Part shown: one piece after another, positions 13,694 through 14,087 of the stretch
Layout: each line of letters opens with the position of its first letter
Numbering within the stretch: the first letter of the stretch is position 1
DNA from: Cohaesibacteraceae bacterium
GTDB taxonomy: Bacteria; Pseudomonadota; Alphaproteobacteria; Rhizobiales; Cohaesibacteraceae
Length of the DNA: 14,087 bases
NCBI GenBank assembly: GCA_016764535.1
Contig: JAESRR010000244.1
Coordinates: 1 to 14,087, forward strand
Direction: 5' to 3'
The notes under the pieces: generated by a model
Told to the model about the DNA's origin: nothing
Seen by the model: only the letters and a program-made list of their open reading frames with translations
Databases searched by the model: none
Program-made: the position numbers and the translations under genes

Positions 13694-14087
13694 ATGTCTG
13701 ATATTAACCACGCATATGTACTGACAGAGATGGCCGACGAACGGCCTGCCCCTGTTGCCACATCCGGTCCAATCCTGTGGCTGAGAACAAATTTGTTCTC
13801 GAGTGTTACAAACGCCGGTCTAACTATCTTTGCATTATATCTGGTCTATCTGGTGTTGCCACCGTTGATCAATTTTGCTTTTGTTACAGCAGTTTGGTCG
13901 GGTGTTGATCGTGAAGCCTGCGTTGGCCCCGAAGTCGGAGCCTGCTGGGCTTATGTCGGCGCTTATTTTGATCAGTTCGTCTACGGGCGTTATCCTGTTG
14001 ACGAAAGGTGGCGCGTTGACCTTGTGTACCTGATAGGTGCTTTGGCACTTATCCCGGCACTTATGCCAACGGTTCCCTACAAAAAAT
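13694..14087 (+). CDS. aapM: General L-amino acid ABC transporter permease AapM (N-terminal part, cut by window edge)
   Basis: The first 131 codons of the second Aap permease are present and the frame runs open off the right edge. The ATG at 13694 is preceded by AGGGGAAAAAC and lies nine bases after the aapQ stop. A cytoplasmic start (MSDINHAYVLTEMADERPAP) is followed by a hydrophobic helix near residues 41-65. Then comes the periplasmic segment VGACWAYVGAYFDQFVYG with YPVDERWRVDLV, which is highly typical of AapM, and the start of the next helix (112-125). The ATPase gene aapP would be expected next, outside the window. Confidence 0.93.
   Translation, partial: MSDINHAYVLTEMADERPAPVATSGPILWLRTNLFSSVTNAGLTIFALYLVYLVLPPLINFAFVTAVWSGVDREACVGPEVGACWAYVGAYFDQFVYGRYPVDERWRVDLVYLIGALALIPALMPTVPYKK

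Overview
The window is chromosomal DNA of an alphaproteobacterium, most likely a Hyphomicrobiales (rhizobial-type) or related marine lineage. Base composition is moderate by eye. The best taxonomic pointers are the metC / aapJ-aapQ-aapM layout typical of rhizobia and relatives, a lipid A decoration operon of the PAP2 + ArnT-like + GT2 + LAB_N kind, an orphan UgpE permease, and SlyX with its C-terminal PPHY. All names come from reading motifs; no database was searched.

Layout. (1) 1-745: the 3' end of an aldehyde dehydrogenase gene, a hairpin terminator, and a DUF779 gene, a common partner of alcohol/acetaldehyde dehydrogenases. (2) 961-1518: a small proteasome/HslV-like Ntn-hydrolase homologue with serine at the nucleophile position. 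(3) 1570-3794: an accessory insertion. The last 75 codons of rsmJ occur twice in direct orientation (1570-1798 and 2994-3222, 219/229 identical, no gaps). Between them lies an AT-rich gene for a secreted HExxH-type metallopeptidase-like protein with a C-terminal SH3-like domain. The complete rsmJ reads leftward from the right-hand copy. (4) 3741-3815: three related odd-length palindromes with centres 30 and 20 bp apart, an operator-like array upstream of or overlapping the rsmJ start. (5) 4084-4680: a REP-like palindromic stretch, then a GIY-YIG domain gene overlapping slyX by 4 bp. (6) 4752-6015, minus strand: an isolated ugpE-type ABC permease gene followed by a GFA-family zinc protein gene. 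(7) 6162-9828, plus strand: a tightly packed four-gene envelope operon (ArnT-like glycosyltransferase, PAP2 phosphatase, prenyl-phosphate GT2 synthase, LAB_N membrane protein) closed by a strong terminator. (8) 9898-11079, minus strand: metC. (9) 11321-14087, plus strand: aapJ, terminator, aapQ, and the start of aapM.

How the genes work together. The four-gene operon holds what is needed to remove a lipid phosphate, charge a polyprenyl phosphate with a sugar, and transfer that sugar to a lipid acceptor in the periplasm. By family analogy this is lipid A remodelling of the Arn / Rgt-LpxE / Flm type. The aap genes form a general L-amino-acid uptake ABC transporter. The terminator after aapJ fits the common arrangement in which the binding protein is made in large excess over the permeases.

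The most unusual parts are the rsmJ-flanked insertion, the serine-type proteasome-like protein, the palindrome array beside rsmJ, and the permease without partners. No RNA gene, CRISPR array, transposase or integrase was seen.
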